From Bacteroidales bacterium (lineage in GTDB: Bacteria > Bacteroidota > Bacteroidia > Bacteroidales > UBA7960), in assembly GCA_007128045.1 (NCBI GenBank), contig SKYG01000319.1, positions 1 to 10,434 of the forward strand: DNA of 10,434 bases, read 5' to 3'. The notes under the pieces were generated by a model, which did not search any database, was not told where the DNA came from, and worked only from the letters and a program-made list of their open reading frames with translations. Shown here in pieces: positions 1-6,772 of the stretch. A program made the position numbers and the translations under genes. The first letter of the stretch is position 1. Each line of letters opens with the position of its first letter.

Positions 1-8
1 AACTTCCT

Positions 9-1178
9 CTAAAGGTCTATCAACCGGCCCTTCCACCTGGTCTTTTTTCTGAACTTATTGTACAGTGCTACAGATACAACCACCAGAAACGCCAATTGTT
101 GCAACGGGGCCAAAATAACAGTAACGAATAGCGACTGACGACTTGACAGTGCAACCAGTATACGGAGCATCAAGGCGGCAACGAAATAGTTCACCACGCC
201 CGGCCATCCCCAAACCAGCCATACAGGGATAAATCCTAAGCTGGTAATCAGTGCAAATGCCAGTCCGCCAACCTTGCTGCCACCAAAAAACTCAAACACA
301 TTCTTTGAGAACCCAAGAACGGCATCTTTAAAACCGGTGTACATGCGGCACCTGATCATCCCATTGCTAAGCAGGGTTTGTACCTTCATGCCCTTCTGTT
401 TCATCATCCTGAAGATCAGAATGTCTTCTACTTTGTGGTGTTTAACTGCCTCATGAAATTGGTGGCGGCGGTATATCGCTGCATCAAATAACATAAACTG
501 CCCGTTGGCGGCAGCGAATGATGGCCAGGATGAAACACGGGTAAGAACCAATGGCAGCAAGCTTACCAGTATCCAGTTCATTAATGGCACGGTAATCCGC
601 TCTCCAATACTTTTCATTACCTGCTGCGGAAAGATGGAAAGCAAGGCCAGCTTATGTTTTTTAAGGTGTGTGAGTGCTGTTTTGATCAAACCATTATTGA
701 TGCCAACATCTGCATCCAGGAATAGCAGGTATTGTCCTTTTGCTTCTGAGGCAAGCTGGTGGCAGGCATGGTTTTTTCCCAGCCATCCGGCGGGCAAGGT
801 GTTGCCCCTTAGCAGCTTAAACCTGCTGTCCTGTCGACACCATCCATTCACGATGGCCGCGGTATTATCATCCGACATATCGTCATAGACGATTACCTCG
901 CAAATGGTGGGATCACCTGATGGATGCAGCGCAGAAAGACTTTCCAGTAGGTTTCCAATAGTCATTGCCTCATTGCGTGCAGGAATCAGCACAGACACCC
1001 CGTGTTTATCAGGCAGTGTTCCAGGCTTGGTTGTTTCATTATTGTGGGATGGCTCTGGAGTTGGATTTGTTAGGCTGTCATCATCCTGCAGCCAGGGTCT
1101 GCTGATCAGGTTAAACAGAGCAACCAGCAAACGGAGACCCAGAAAGGCGACAATAACTATGGCTAGCCAGTACATCAT
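9..1178 (-). CDS. Membrane-anchored family 2 glycosyltransferase, probably carotenoid glycosyltransferase (CruC-like)
   Basis: A 389-residue GT2 protein, likely to move a sugar from a nucleotide sugar onto the 1'-hydroxyl of a carotenoid at the inner membrane. It has one N-terminal membrane segment (about residues 4-25), a hydrophilic linker (31-59), then the GT-A domain: IPARNE at 65-70, a DD..SDD nucleotide-binding stretch at 99-104, GWLGKNHAC at 131-139, DAD (the DxD metal motif) at 155-157, ANGQF at 224-228 and VED at 250-252. About three membrane segments follow from residue 300 on. This layout is that of CrtQ/CruC-type carotenoid glycosyltransferases. The start lies only 3 nt after the acyltransferase stop, so the two are probably cotranscribed; a second ATG follows at once (1175), and either could be used. 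The linker holds a segment also found in the crtD product (see findings). The sugar and exact acceptor cannot be read from sequence. Confidence 0.85.
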   Translation of the reverse strand: MMYWLAIVIVAFLGLRLLVALFNLISRPWLQDDDSLTNPTPEPSHNNETTKPGTLPDKHGVSVLIPARNEAMTIGNLLESLSALHPSGDPTICEVIVYDDMSDDNTAAIVNGWCRQDSRFKLLRGNTLPAGWLGKNHACHQLASEAKGQYLLFLDADVGINNGLIKTALTHLKKHKLALLSIFPQQVMKSIGERITVPLMNWILVSLLPLVLTRVSSWPSFAAANGQFMLFDAAIYRRHQFHEAVKHHKVEDILIFRMMKQKGMKVQTLLSNGMIRCRMYTGFKDAVLGFSKNVFEFFGGSKVGGLAFALITSLGFIPVWLVWGWPGVVNYFVAALMLRILVALSSRQSLFVTVILAPLQQLAFLVVVSVALYNKFRKKTRWKGRLIDL

Positions 1179-1181
1179 GGC

Positions 1182-1796
1182 TTAAAGGTCGTTTTGTTTT
1201 TTCATAGTATCTGCGAGAAATTCATTATATGCCGTTTCCACTGATACAGCATCCGGAAATGATCTGTCGATGGTACGAAGCCAGGTTGTCAACCTTGGTT
1301 TGGGATGTTCAAAGTAATCGATGAGGTTGGCCATAAACACTACCCGGGTAGTCTCCGGGGCATGTTTCAGAATTCGGAACCATCCTTTCTCAAACGACAC
1401 CGGGAAGGTATACAGCGATTGAAACTTTCCCTGTGGAAATAACAATACCAGGTTTCGTTCGTCATGAAGCAGGTCGATGGCATAATCCAGGCTTTCAAAT
1501 GCATCGCGGTGGTTCTTTCTGATAGAAAATGCACCCATCCTGCTGAGAAACATGTGGGTCTTCAATTGCTCTTCGAGCATCATGATATGAAAGCGTCGTT
1601 TATAGGTTTGTTGGTTCATGCGCCTTGCCCAAAACCCATCCCACCAGCTAAAATGGTTTCCGATCATCAGGATAGAGCCTCCGGGGTCACCGGTTTCTCC
1701 TGCAATATGATGAGAATGAAACTGAGCACGAAGCTTCCATCCGATATAAGCATCGAAAGAAACCTCATAAAACGTATGGTGTCTGGCCTTTATCAT
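1182..1796 (-). CDS. PlsC-type (LPLAT family) acyltransferase, probably carotenoid glycoside acyltransferase (CruD-like)
   Basis: A 204-residue acyltransferase that likely esterifies a fatty acid onto the carotenoid-bound sugar. The catalytic HX4D motif is present as NHFSWWD (His48, Asp53); block II is GAFSIRKN (88-95); block III is FPQGK (120-124), where most family members have FPEG, so Gln replaces the usual Glu. There is no clear membrane segment. I start it at the ATG at 1796; a TTG one codon upstream (1799) is possible but less likely. It sits 50 nt after cruF and 3 nt before the glycosyltransferase, and an acyltransferase beside a glycosyltransferase in a carotenoid cluster is the pairing seen for CruD and CruC. 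A general phospholipid acyltransferase is the alternative, made less likely by the short length and the context. Confidence 0.82.
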   Translation of the reverse strand: MIKARHHTFYEVSFDAYIGWKLRAQFHSHHIAGETGDPGGSILMIGNHFSWWDGFWARRMNQQTYKRRFHIMMLEEQLKTHMFLSRMGAFSIRKNHRDAFESLDYAIDLLHDERNLVLLFPQGKFQSLYTFPVSFEKGWFRILKHAPETTRVVFMANLIDYFEHPKPRLTTWLRTIDRSFPDAVSVETAYNEFLADTMKKQNDL

Positions 1797-1846
1797 CAAA
1801 AATATATGCTCGAAACGTTACACAATATACCTAGCCTGTTGGCGAA

Positions 1847-2500
1847 TTAAACGATCACATTCAACACCAGAAAAAAGGCTGTCTGCACCCCCAGAAGCCA
1901 GGCAGCAACCTGATTTTGCGTTTTTATCTTTGACAGATTCATCATCCCAAGAAACACCAGGGAGATCACAAACCAGGCGATGTAATTCTGGAGTGGAATA
2001 TCGCCACCGCCCCAGCTCCACATATCCAGACGGATGGCCACCGGCTCCATGATGATGTCGTACACCACCATCATCGATGCTCCTGTAAGCACTTTTGTCC
2101 ACCATGGCCACTGCAGGTTTTCAAAAAGGGTATGGACACAATATATCAGCATGATCCAGTTGACTCCGATCATCAGTGGTGTGTCAAAAAGCTTCACTCC
2201 CAGGGCTCTTCCATAAGTATACTCACCGAACACCTCTCCTGTCAAAACACCTGCCACCTCTACCAGGTAACCAAGAATGGCAATTAAAGCAATAATTATC
2301 ACATGCCTGTGTCTCCAATCTTTATGATGGAGCAGCAACAAGGTCATGCTCAGCAAGAGTGAAAAAGGCATGAGTGTGATGAACAGCTCCCTGCTATGGG
2401 GAACACCCAATCCGATAAGTCCTACGATATAGTAAATAATGAAAACCTTAATGGTCAACGACGGTTTAAGCAATGGGCTCATGTGTTTAAAATTTGTCAT
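1847..2500 (-). CDS. cruF: Carotenoid 1',2'-hydratase family membrane protein (CruF, DUF422)
   Basis: A 217-residue hydrophobic protein with about six to seven membrane segments. It matches the CruF family, which adds water to the terminal 1',2' double bond of an acyclic psi end to give a tertiary 1'-hydroxyl. Family signatures visible are GYLVEVAGVLTGEVFGEYTY (77-96), a VNW...Y stretch (113-120), YDIIMEPVA (147-155; Glu152 where I would expect Asp in many relatives) and MWSWGGGDIPLQNYIAWF (160-177). The ATG at 2500 lies inside a degenerate unit of the octamer array that fills the spacer to crtD; the next in-frame ATG is at 2482. Another ATG at 2516, within the array, is out of frame and opens a nine-codon reading frame that runs across the cruF start. 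The neighbours crtD upstream and acyltransferase plus glycosyltransferase downstream fit sequential modification of the same end group. Confidence 0.88.
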   Translation of the reverse strand: MTNFKHMSPLLKPSLTIKVFIIYYIVGLIGLGVPHSRELFITLMPFSLLLSMTLLLLHHKDWRHRHVIIIALIAILGYLVEVAGVLTGEVFGEYTYGRALGVKLFDTPLMIGVNWIMLIYCVHTLFENLQWPWWTKVLTGASMMVVYDIIMEPVAIRLDMWSWGGGDIPLQNYIAWFVISLVFLGMMNLSKIKTQNQVAAWLLGVQTAFFLVLNVIV

Positions 2501-2546
2501 AAAGTCTGAAAGTCATAAAGTCTGAAAGTCTGAAAGTCGAAGGTCA
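2501..2546 (-). repeat. Octamer tandem array filling the crtD-cruF spacer
   Basis: Five contiguous 8-bp units occupy 2501-2540. In the sense (minus) direction they read TCGACTTT, CAGACTTT, CAGACTTT, ATGACTTT, CAGACTTT. The cruF start itself begins a further degenerate unit (ATGACAAA, 2500-2493). The array begins right after the crtD stop codon (TGA, 2546-2544) and takes up essentially the whole 43-nt spacer. The same octamer precedes crtD and, decayed, crtI. The unit has no stop codon in any sense frame, while the opposite strand contains TGA. Confidence 0.9.
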
Positions 2547-4082
2547 AACAGTTATTTCCTGGTCTACAATTTTTGCAGAGGCCAGACATAATGGGATGCC
2601 ACCTCCGGGATGCACGCTTCCTCCTGCAAAGTAAAGGTTTTTGAGTTTCTTTTTAAAATTCGGATGGCGGTTAAATGCTGCAAACATCCCGTTTGAGCTC
2701 AGGCCATATAAAGATCCGTTGGTTGATGCTGTGTCTTTTTCTATACTCCTGGGATCGGCCATGGCTTCTGTAACGATATGCTGTTCGATGTCGGTTTCAA
2801 ACATGCGGTTGATCTTCCTGATGATGTTTGTTCGTGCTTCTTTGACCAAGGCATCCCAGTCCTGACCGGTATTCTCCGGAACGTTGATCATCACATACCA
2901 GTTCTCAGCGCCTTTGGGTGCATCGGTAGTTACTGCCTTGGAACTGATGAAGATATATATGGTAGGATCCGGTGTGATGCTTTTGGTATCGAACAAGTGG
3001 TCGAATTCTTTTTTATAATCGTCAGCGAACAGGATGTTGTGCAAGCCAAGCTTATCAAAATGATTATGTATACCCCAATAGAATATAAGCGCTGAACTGC
3101 TTCTTTCCTGCTTAAGCTGTCTGGCCGGAATTGTTTCACCGGGGAGCAGGTGTTTATACAGCTTAGCCACGTCTACATCACTCACCACCAGATCGTAAGG
3201 AAGTATTTCTCCATCGACAATAAGTCCGGTAACTTTTTTGCCCCCATCGAATGGCCACCATTTTTTATGTCGTTTATTGTGGGATGGCCGGGGCGATGTT
3301 GTGTAAGGACTGTCATCAAAAATAATCTCTTCCACCTTGCTGTTGAAACGAAACTCTACCTTCATCTCTTCGGCCAGCTTGCTAAGGGAGGCGACGATGT
3401 CGTACATTCCCTTCGCGGGAAACCAGGCACCCAGGTTATGCTCCAGGTGGGCGATCACATTCAGGGTGGCCGGGGTTTTATAGGGGCTGGATCCATTATA
3501 GGTGGCATAACGGTCGAAAAGCTGGACGATCTTGGGGTGCCGAAACCATTTTTTATTGCGGCGGTGCATGGTGGTGAAAGCATCCAGCTTGTGAAGATTC
3601 ACCAGAGAACGCCTGTAGGCTGGCTTGAGGAAGTTGGCAGGGCGGTGAAAAGAGTTGAACATAAATACGTCGGCGGTGAGGTCATATAGTGTGCGGCACT
3701 TGTCCAGAAATCGTAGTGTCGTTGATGACTCAACGCCTGTCTTTTCGTGCAATTCATTGGCAAACCGATGGGTGTCGCTCCATGCAGTTACATGGGTGCC
3801 GTCTGGCCAGAAATACTTGCATGAAGCCTCCAGGGGAACATAGTTAAAATAATCACGCGGATTTTTCCCGCAGAGAACAAACAGTTCATCGACCAGTTCA
3901 GGCAGGGTGAAAAGGGAAGGACCGGTGTCGAAACGGAACGCATCAAGCCTGATCTCGGAAATCTTTCCTCCGGCCTTTGGGGATTGCTCAAACACCGTAA
4001 CCTCGTACCCTTTTTTTGCCAGACGAATGGCTGAAGAAATTCCACCAATGCCTGAACCAATTACCGCACACGTTTGTTTCAT
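2544..4082 (-). CDS. crtD: Carotenoid 3,4-desaturase (1-hydroxycarotenoid 3,4-desaturase, CrtD-like)
   Basis: A 512-residue FAD-dependent CrtI-family desaturase. It carries the Rossmann motif GSGIGG (9-14) with the adenosine-binding Glu32, then AGGK and FDTGPSLFT, the CKYFWPDGT stretch, YATYNGSSPYKTPATLN, and the C-terminal FAD motif YFAGGSVHPGGGIPLC. These resemble bacteroidetal CrtD, which introduces the 3,4 double bond in 1-hydroxylated carotenoids, more than phytoene desaturases. The cruF neighbour supports this. I start at the ATG at 4082, with a perfect Rossmann fold just after it; an in-frame TTG at 4139 would add 19 residues translated from the octamer array and has no family counterpart. 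Residues 256-280 are an apparent insertion, Lys- and Trp-rich, between the VEEIIF strand and KVTGLIVDGE; it includes a segment also present in the glycosyltransferase. A bifunctional CrtI/CrtD role cannot be excluded. Confidence 0.86.
   Translation of the reverse strand: MKQTCAVIGSGIGGISSAIRLAKKGYEVTVFEQSPKAGGKISEIRLDAFRFDTGPSLFTLPELVDELFVLCGKNPRDYFNYVPLEASCKYFWPDGTHVTAWSDTHRFANELHEKTGVESSTTLRFLDKCRTLYDLTADVFMFNSFHRPANFLKPAYRRSLVNLHKLDAFTTMHRRNKKWFRHPKIVQLFDRYATYNGSSPYKTPATLNVIAHLEHNLGAWFPAKGMYDIVASLSKLAEEMKVEFRFNSKVEEIIFDDSPYTTSPRPSHNKRHKKWWPFDGGKKVTGLIVDGEILPYDLVVSDVDVAKLYKHLLPGETIPARQLKQERSSSALIFYWGIHNHFDKLGLHNILFADDYKKEFDHLFDTKSITPDPTIYIFISSKAVTTDAPKGAENWYVMINVPENTGQDWDALVKEARTNIIRKINRMFETDIEQHIVTEAMADPRSIEKDTASTNGSLYGLSSNGMFAAFNRHPNFKKKLKNLYFAGGSVHPGGGIPLCLASAKIVDQEITV
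3253..3317 (-). repeat. Apparent in-frame insertion in crtD, partly shared with the glycosyltransferase gene
   Basis: This stretch encodes crtD residues 256-277. The 15-mer TTATTGTGGGATGGC (3274-3288, plus strand) also occurs at 1039-1053 in the glycosyltransferase gene. In both places CTGTCATC follows exactly 21 nt later (3310-3317 and 1075-1082). Both are read in the same frame, giving DDS, a variable stretch, then P.PSHN. The crtD copy is flanked by a short inverted repeat, GGCCA (3253-3257) and TGGCC (3285-3289). Origin by insertion is inference. Confidence 0.45.
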
Positions 4083-4095
4083 ATTTTTATAAATT

Positions 4096-4139
4096 GTCTG
4101 AAAGTCTGAAAGTCTGAAAGTCTGAAAGTCAAAAGTCAA
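4096..4139 (-). repeat. Octamer tandem array upstream of crtD
   Basis: Four perfect copies of GTCTGAAA on the plus strand (4096-4127) are followed by degenerate units GTCAAAA at about 4128-4141. In the crtD sense direction the unit is CAGACTTT. The array ends 13 nt before the crtD ATG. It is open in the crtD frame from an upstream TTG at 4139, so a change of one unit (8 bp) would break or restore that potential extension. Confidence 0.92.
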
Positions 4140-4412
4140 AAAGCTGAACGAAGCGAAGTCCCGAACGCATGTTCGAGATCACACCCACTGCTCATAAATG
4201 CGTTTGTGTGTCAAATATTTTATATGGTGATTTCATCCATGTAAATATAGTTAATCGGGATGAGAGTTTATGAATTAAACGACGAATATGCATAACAGTT
4301 CAACAGATACGTATATTTTTTTATATATTTACCACTCTTTAGAAACCCATCTAATGAACCGAGCCATGACAAGGTTTTTAAATACGAATGAATATGGACG
4401 ATTGGGGCTTAC

Positions 4413-4436
4413 CAGACATTTCGACTTTCAGACCTT
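4413..4436 (+). repeat. Decayed octamer array upstream of crtI
   Basis: Three 8-bp units in register, CAGACATT, TCGACTTT and CAGACCTT, match the CAGACTTT unit at 7, 6 and 7 of 8 positions. They lie in the sense orientation 18 nt before the crtI ATG. The 14-mer TTCGACTTTCAGAC (4420-4433) is identical to the start of the cruF-leader array. The repeat is imperfect, and only the shared register and 14-mer make it convincing. Confidence 0.6.
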
Positions 4437-4454
4437 TTAAAATTTTATTAACTT

Positions 4455-5942
4455 ATGAAAAAAACACTTGTAGTAGGAACAGGTTTGGGAGCGATCACCA
4501 CGGCCTTGCGGCTTGCCCGCCGCGGATACCAGGTTGAGATGGTTGAGAAATACCATCAGGCCGGGGGACGGCTCAACCAACTAAAAAAAGATGGGTTTAC
4601 ATTTGACCTGGGGCCTACCTTCTTCAGCATGACCTACGAGTTTCAGGAGTTCTTCAAGGATGCAGGAATTGACCAGATGCCGTTCAGATTCAGGGAGCTG
4701 GATGTGCTCTACACCGTGCACTTTCGTGGTTCCGAAAAAAAATACAGGATCTATCGTGACCTTGACCTGCTGGCAAAGGAGTTTGAGGAGGTTGAACCCA
4801 ACTTCAAAGAAAAGATGGAGCGATTCCTGGCGAGTGCCGAACGGTTCTTTCATGATACGGAGTACCTGGTGTTGAAGAAGAATTATGACTCAATATGGCA
4901 CTACCTGCTCACTCTGGTAAGGGTTCCCATGAGACATTCACCAAAACTCCTGCGTTCTGTATGGAGCGAGATGGAACGGTATTTTGAGTCAAGAGAGGTG
5001 AAAGAAATCTTCTCTCTGGTGGCATTCTTTCTGGGGGCCACCCCATTTGACACACCGGCAATATATACGATACTATCCTACACTGAATTGGTTCACGATG
5101 GATACCATAATGTGGAGGGTGGCATGTATAAGATTGTGGAAGGACTGAAGAAGGAGTTGGATCTTGCAGGGGTACGTGTTCATTACAACACTGAAATTGT
5201 AGATTACAAGTATGAAGGTAACAAATTAGCGGCCCTGATCGATCAGAACGGAAAAGAATGGACGGCCGACTTGTTTGTTATTAATGCTGATGCGGCCTGG
5301 TTCAGACATAAAATATTTAAAAGAAAGAAGTATTCAGAGCAAAAAATGGATAAGCTGAAATGGACATTGGCCCCATTTACCATGTACCTCGGGTTAAACA
5401 CCAAGATCAAAGACATCCCCTTGCATAACTATTTTCTGGGAAACAACTTTGAAGAGTATTCTGGCAAGATATTTAAGAATAGCATTAAACTAGACCAGCC
5501 TTATTATTACGTCAATGTGGTGTCGAAGTCAGACCCCGAGGCAGCTCCTGAAGGCTGTGAGAGCTTATTTGTGCTGTGCCCGGTACCTGACCTGAGGTTT
5601 AAGCCCGACTGGTCAGACCGTGATGAGATAGCTTCAAATATCATCACTGATCTGTCGGGACGGATTGGCTTTGACCTGGAAAAACATATTGTATCACAAA
5701 CTGTTTTGACACCAGTTGAGTGGCGTGATGCTTTTAACTTGTACAAAGGCAGCGGCCTCGGACTGGGCCACGACCTGGATCAGATTGGCGGCTTCAGGCC
5801 TAAAAATTATGATGAAGCGTTCAAAAACGTATTTTATGTGGGTGCCTCCACTGTTCCGGGTACCGGACTGCCCATGGCTGTAATCAGCTCTAAACTGGTT
5901 GTTGAACGAATTACCAAAGCATATGGATCTGTACACACGTAA
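4455..5942 (+). CDS. crtI: Phytoene desaturase (CrtI family)
   Basis: A 495-residue FAD-dependent desaturase-isomerase that removes hydrogens from phytoene stepwise, usually to lycopene. It has a Rossmann motif GTGLGA (8-13; Thr and a final Ala where GSGIGG is common), acidic Glu31, AGGRLNQL, FDLGPTFFSM, the long stretch SLVAFFLGATPFDTPAIYT, and the C-terminal FAD motif YVGASTVPGTGLPMAVIS. Adjacency to crtB and the TVPGTGLP ending assign it as the phytoene enzyme rather than the CrtD type found at 2544-4082. The ATG is the first codon before the Rossmann fold, with no Shine-Dalgarno but an A/T-rich leader. It overlaps crtB by 20 nt, implying translational coupling. The number of desaturation steps cannot be read from sequence. 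Confidence 0.92.
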   Translation: MKKTLVVGTGLGAITTALRLARRGYQVEMVEKYHQAGGRLNQLKKDGFTFDLGPTFFSMTYEFQEFFKDAGIDQMPFRFRELDVLYTVHFRGSEKKYRIYRDLDLLAKEFEEVEPNFKEKMERFLASAERFFHDTEYLVLKKNYDSIWHYLLTLVRVPMRHSPKLLRSVWSEMERYFESREVKEIFSLVAFFLGATPFDTPAIYTILSYTELVHDGYHNVEGGMYKIVEGLKKELDLAGVRVHYNTEIVDYKYEGNKLAALIDQNGKEWTADLFVINADAAWFRHKIFKRKKYSEQKMDKLKWTLAPFTMYLGLNTKIKDIPLHNYFLGNNFEEYSGKIFKNSIKLDQPYYYVNVVSKSDPEAAPEGCESLFVLCPVPDLRFKPDWSDRDEIASNIITDLSGRIGFDLEKHIVSQTVLTPVEWRDAFNLYKGSGLGLGHDLDQIGGFRPKNYDEAFKNVFYVGASTVPGTGLPMAVISSKLVVERITKAYGSVHT

Positions 5943-6756
5943 TGCGCTTGAATGTAGCGAGATAACAACTAAAAACTATAGTACCTCCTTTTCCATGGGG
6001 GTACGTATTCTGGATAAGAAGTTCAGGGCTCCTATTTATGCGATCTATGGATTCGTACGATTCGCAGATGAGATCGTCGACACCTTTCATGACCAGGACA
6101 AGCAACAATTGTTGTCGGATTTTAAGGCACAAACATACAATGCCATAGAAAAGAAAGTGTGCACCAATCCCATCCTGCACAGCTTTCAATGGGTAGTAAA
6201 CAACTATGGGATAGAAAGGTCGCTCATAGATGCTTTTCTGAAAAGCATGGAGATGGATTTATATAAGAAAACCTTTTCGCTCGAAGAATACAAGGAATAT
6301 ATTTATGGGTCTGCCGAAGTGGTGGGGCTCATGTGTTTGAGGGTGTTTTATAAAGACCAGGATGAGGAGTACCAGCAGTTGTTGCCGGCAGCAAGGAAGC
6401 TGGGAGAGGCTTTTCAGAAGGTGAATTTTCTCAGAGATATGCGGTCTGATCAACTGGAGCGAGGCCGCGTTTATTTTCCTGAAGTTGATTTTGACAATTT
6501 CACCAAAGAAACCAAAGATAAAATAGAGCTTGATATCTGGGATGACTTTCAGGGGGCATTCCCCGGGATAAAATCGCTGCATAAAGAGGCCCGGCTGGGG
6601 GTGTACCTCGCTTACAGGTATTACCTGGAGCTTCTGAAAAAAATTCAGGATGAGGATCCTGACCAGCTGCAGGAAAAGCGATTCAGGGTCAGCAATCAAA
6701 AAAAACTCTTGCTGCTTCTGAAATGTTTTTTAAGAAATAAGTTCGGATGGATGTAA
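5923..6756 (+). CDS. crtB: Phytoene synthase
   Basis: A 277-residue squalene/phytoene synthase that condenses two GGPP head to head into 15-cis-phytoene, the committed step of C40 carotenoid synthesis. Both Asp-rich motifs that bind Mg-diphosphate are present: DEIVD (49-53) and DMRSD within NFLRDMRSDQLERGRVYFP (168-186). YGSAEVVGLM (128-137) is also typical. I use the ATG at 5923, which gives MDLYTRNALECS, a usual start for bacteroidetal CrtB; a TTG at 5899 would add eight residues. The start lies inside the end of crtI. The second motif has Ser-Asp where Glu-Asp is common in proteobacterial enzymes. IspH follows 16 nt downstream. Length is normal for the phylum. Confidence 0.94.
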   Translation: MDLYTRNALECSEITTKNYSTSFSMGVRILDKKFRAPIYAIYGFVRFADEIVDTFHDQDKQQLLSDFKAQTYNAIEKKVCTNPILHSFQWVVNNYGIERSLIDAFLKSMEMDLYKKTFSLEEYKEYIYGSAEVVGLMCLRVFYKDQDEEYQQLLPAARKLGEAFQKVNFLRDMRSDQLERGRVYFPEVDFDNFTKETKDKIELDIWDDFQGAFPGIKSLHKEARLGVYLAYRYYLELLKKIQDEDPDQLQEKRFRVSNQKKLLLLLKCFLRNKFGWM

Positions 6757-6772
6757 TCGTTATTTTTGTTGT

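Larger units (their letters stand above)
4083..4454. promoter_or_regulatory. Divergent intergenic region between crtD and crtI
   Basis: A 372-bp spacer that must hold the promoters of both carotenoid operons. Both ends carry CAGACTTT-type octamers oriented with the adjacent gene (listed separately). The middle is AT-rich. On the minus strand AATATTTG (4219-4212) is one base off the Bacteroidota -7 consensus TAnnTTTG and could serve crtD, but I see no clear -33 partner. On the plus strand TATATTTA near 4323-4330 is a similarly weak candidate for crtI. CGAAC-GCAT-GTTCG (4162-4175) is a perfect 5-bp inverted repeat and a possible operator. A stretch around 4144-4155 (GAACGAAGCGA) resembles part of the hairpin repeat at 8165-8189. 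No protein gene is supported; a 28-codon frame at 4354-4440 ends 14 nt before crtI. Confidence 0.5.

Noticed and set aside
3150..3689. 179-codon open frame on the plus strand
   Set aside because: It lies antisense to crtD, has no recognisable motif and reads as a low-plausibility shadow of that gene.
4083..4139. Start of crtD at the TTG at 4139, giving a 531-residue protein
   Set aside because: The extra 19 residues are translated octamer repeat, the codon is TTG, and the ATG at 4082 places the Rossmann motif where the family has it.
4354..4440. 28-codon open frame ending 14 nt before crtI
   Set aside because: Too short to judge, no homology recognised, and its end is translated decayed octamer sequence; kept only as a possible leader frame.
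6259..6699. 146-codon open frame on the minus strand across crtB
   Set aside because: Antisense to a well supported gene, with no family features.
6761..6768. TATTTTTG as an ispH promoter
   Set aside because: It matches TAnnTTTG but is only 4 nt from the ATG and has no -33 partner.
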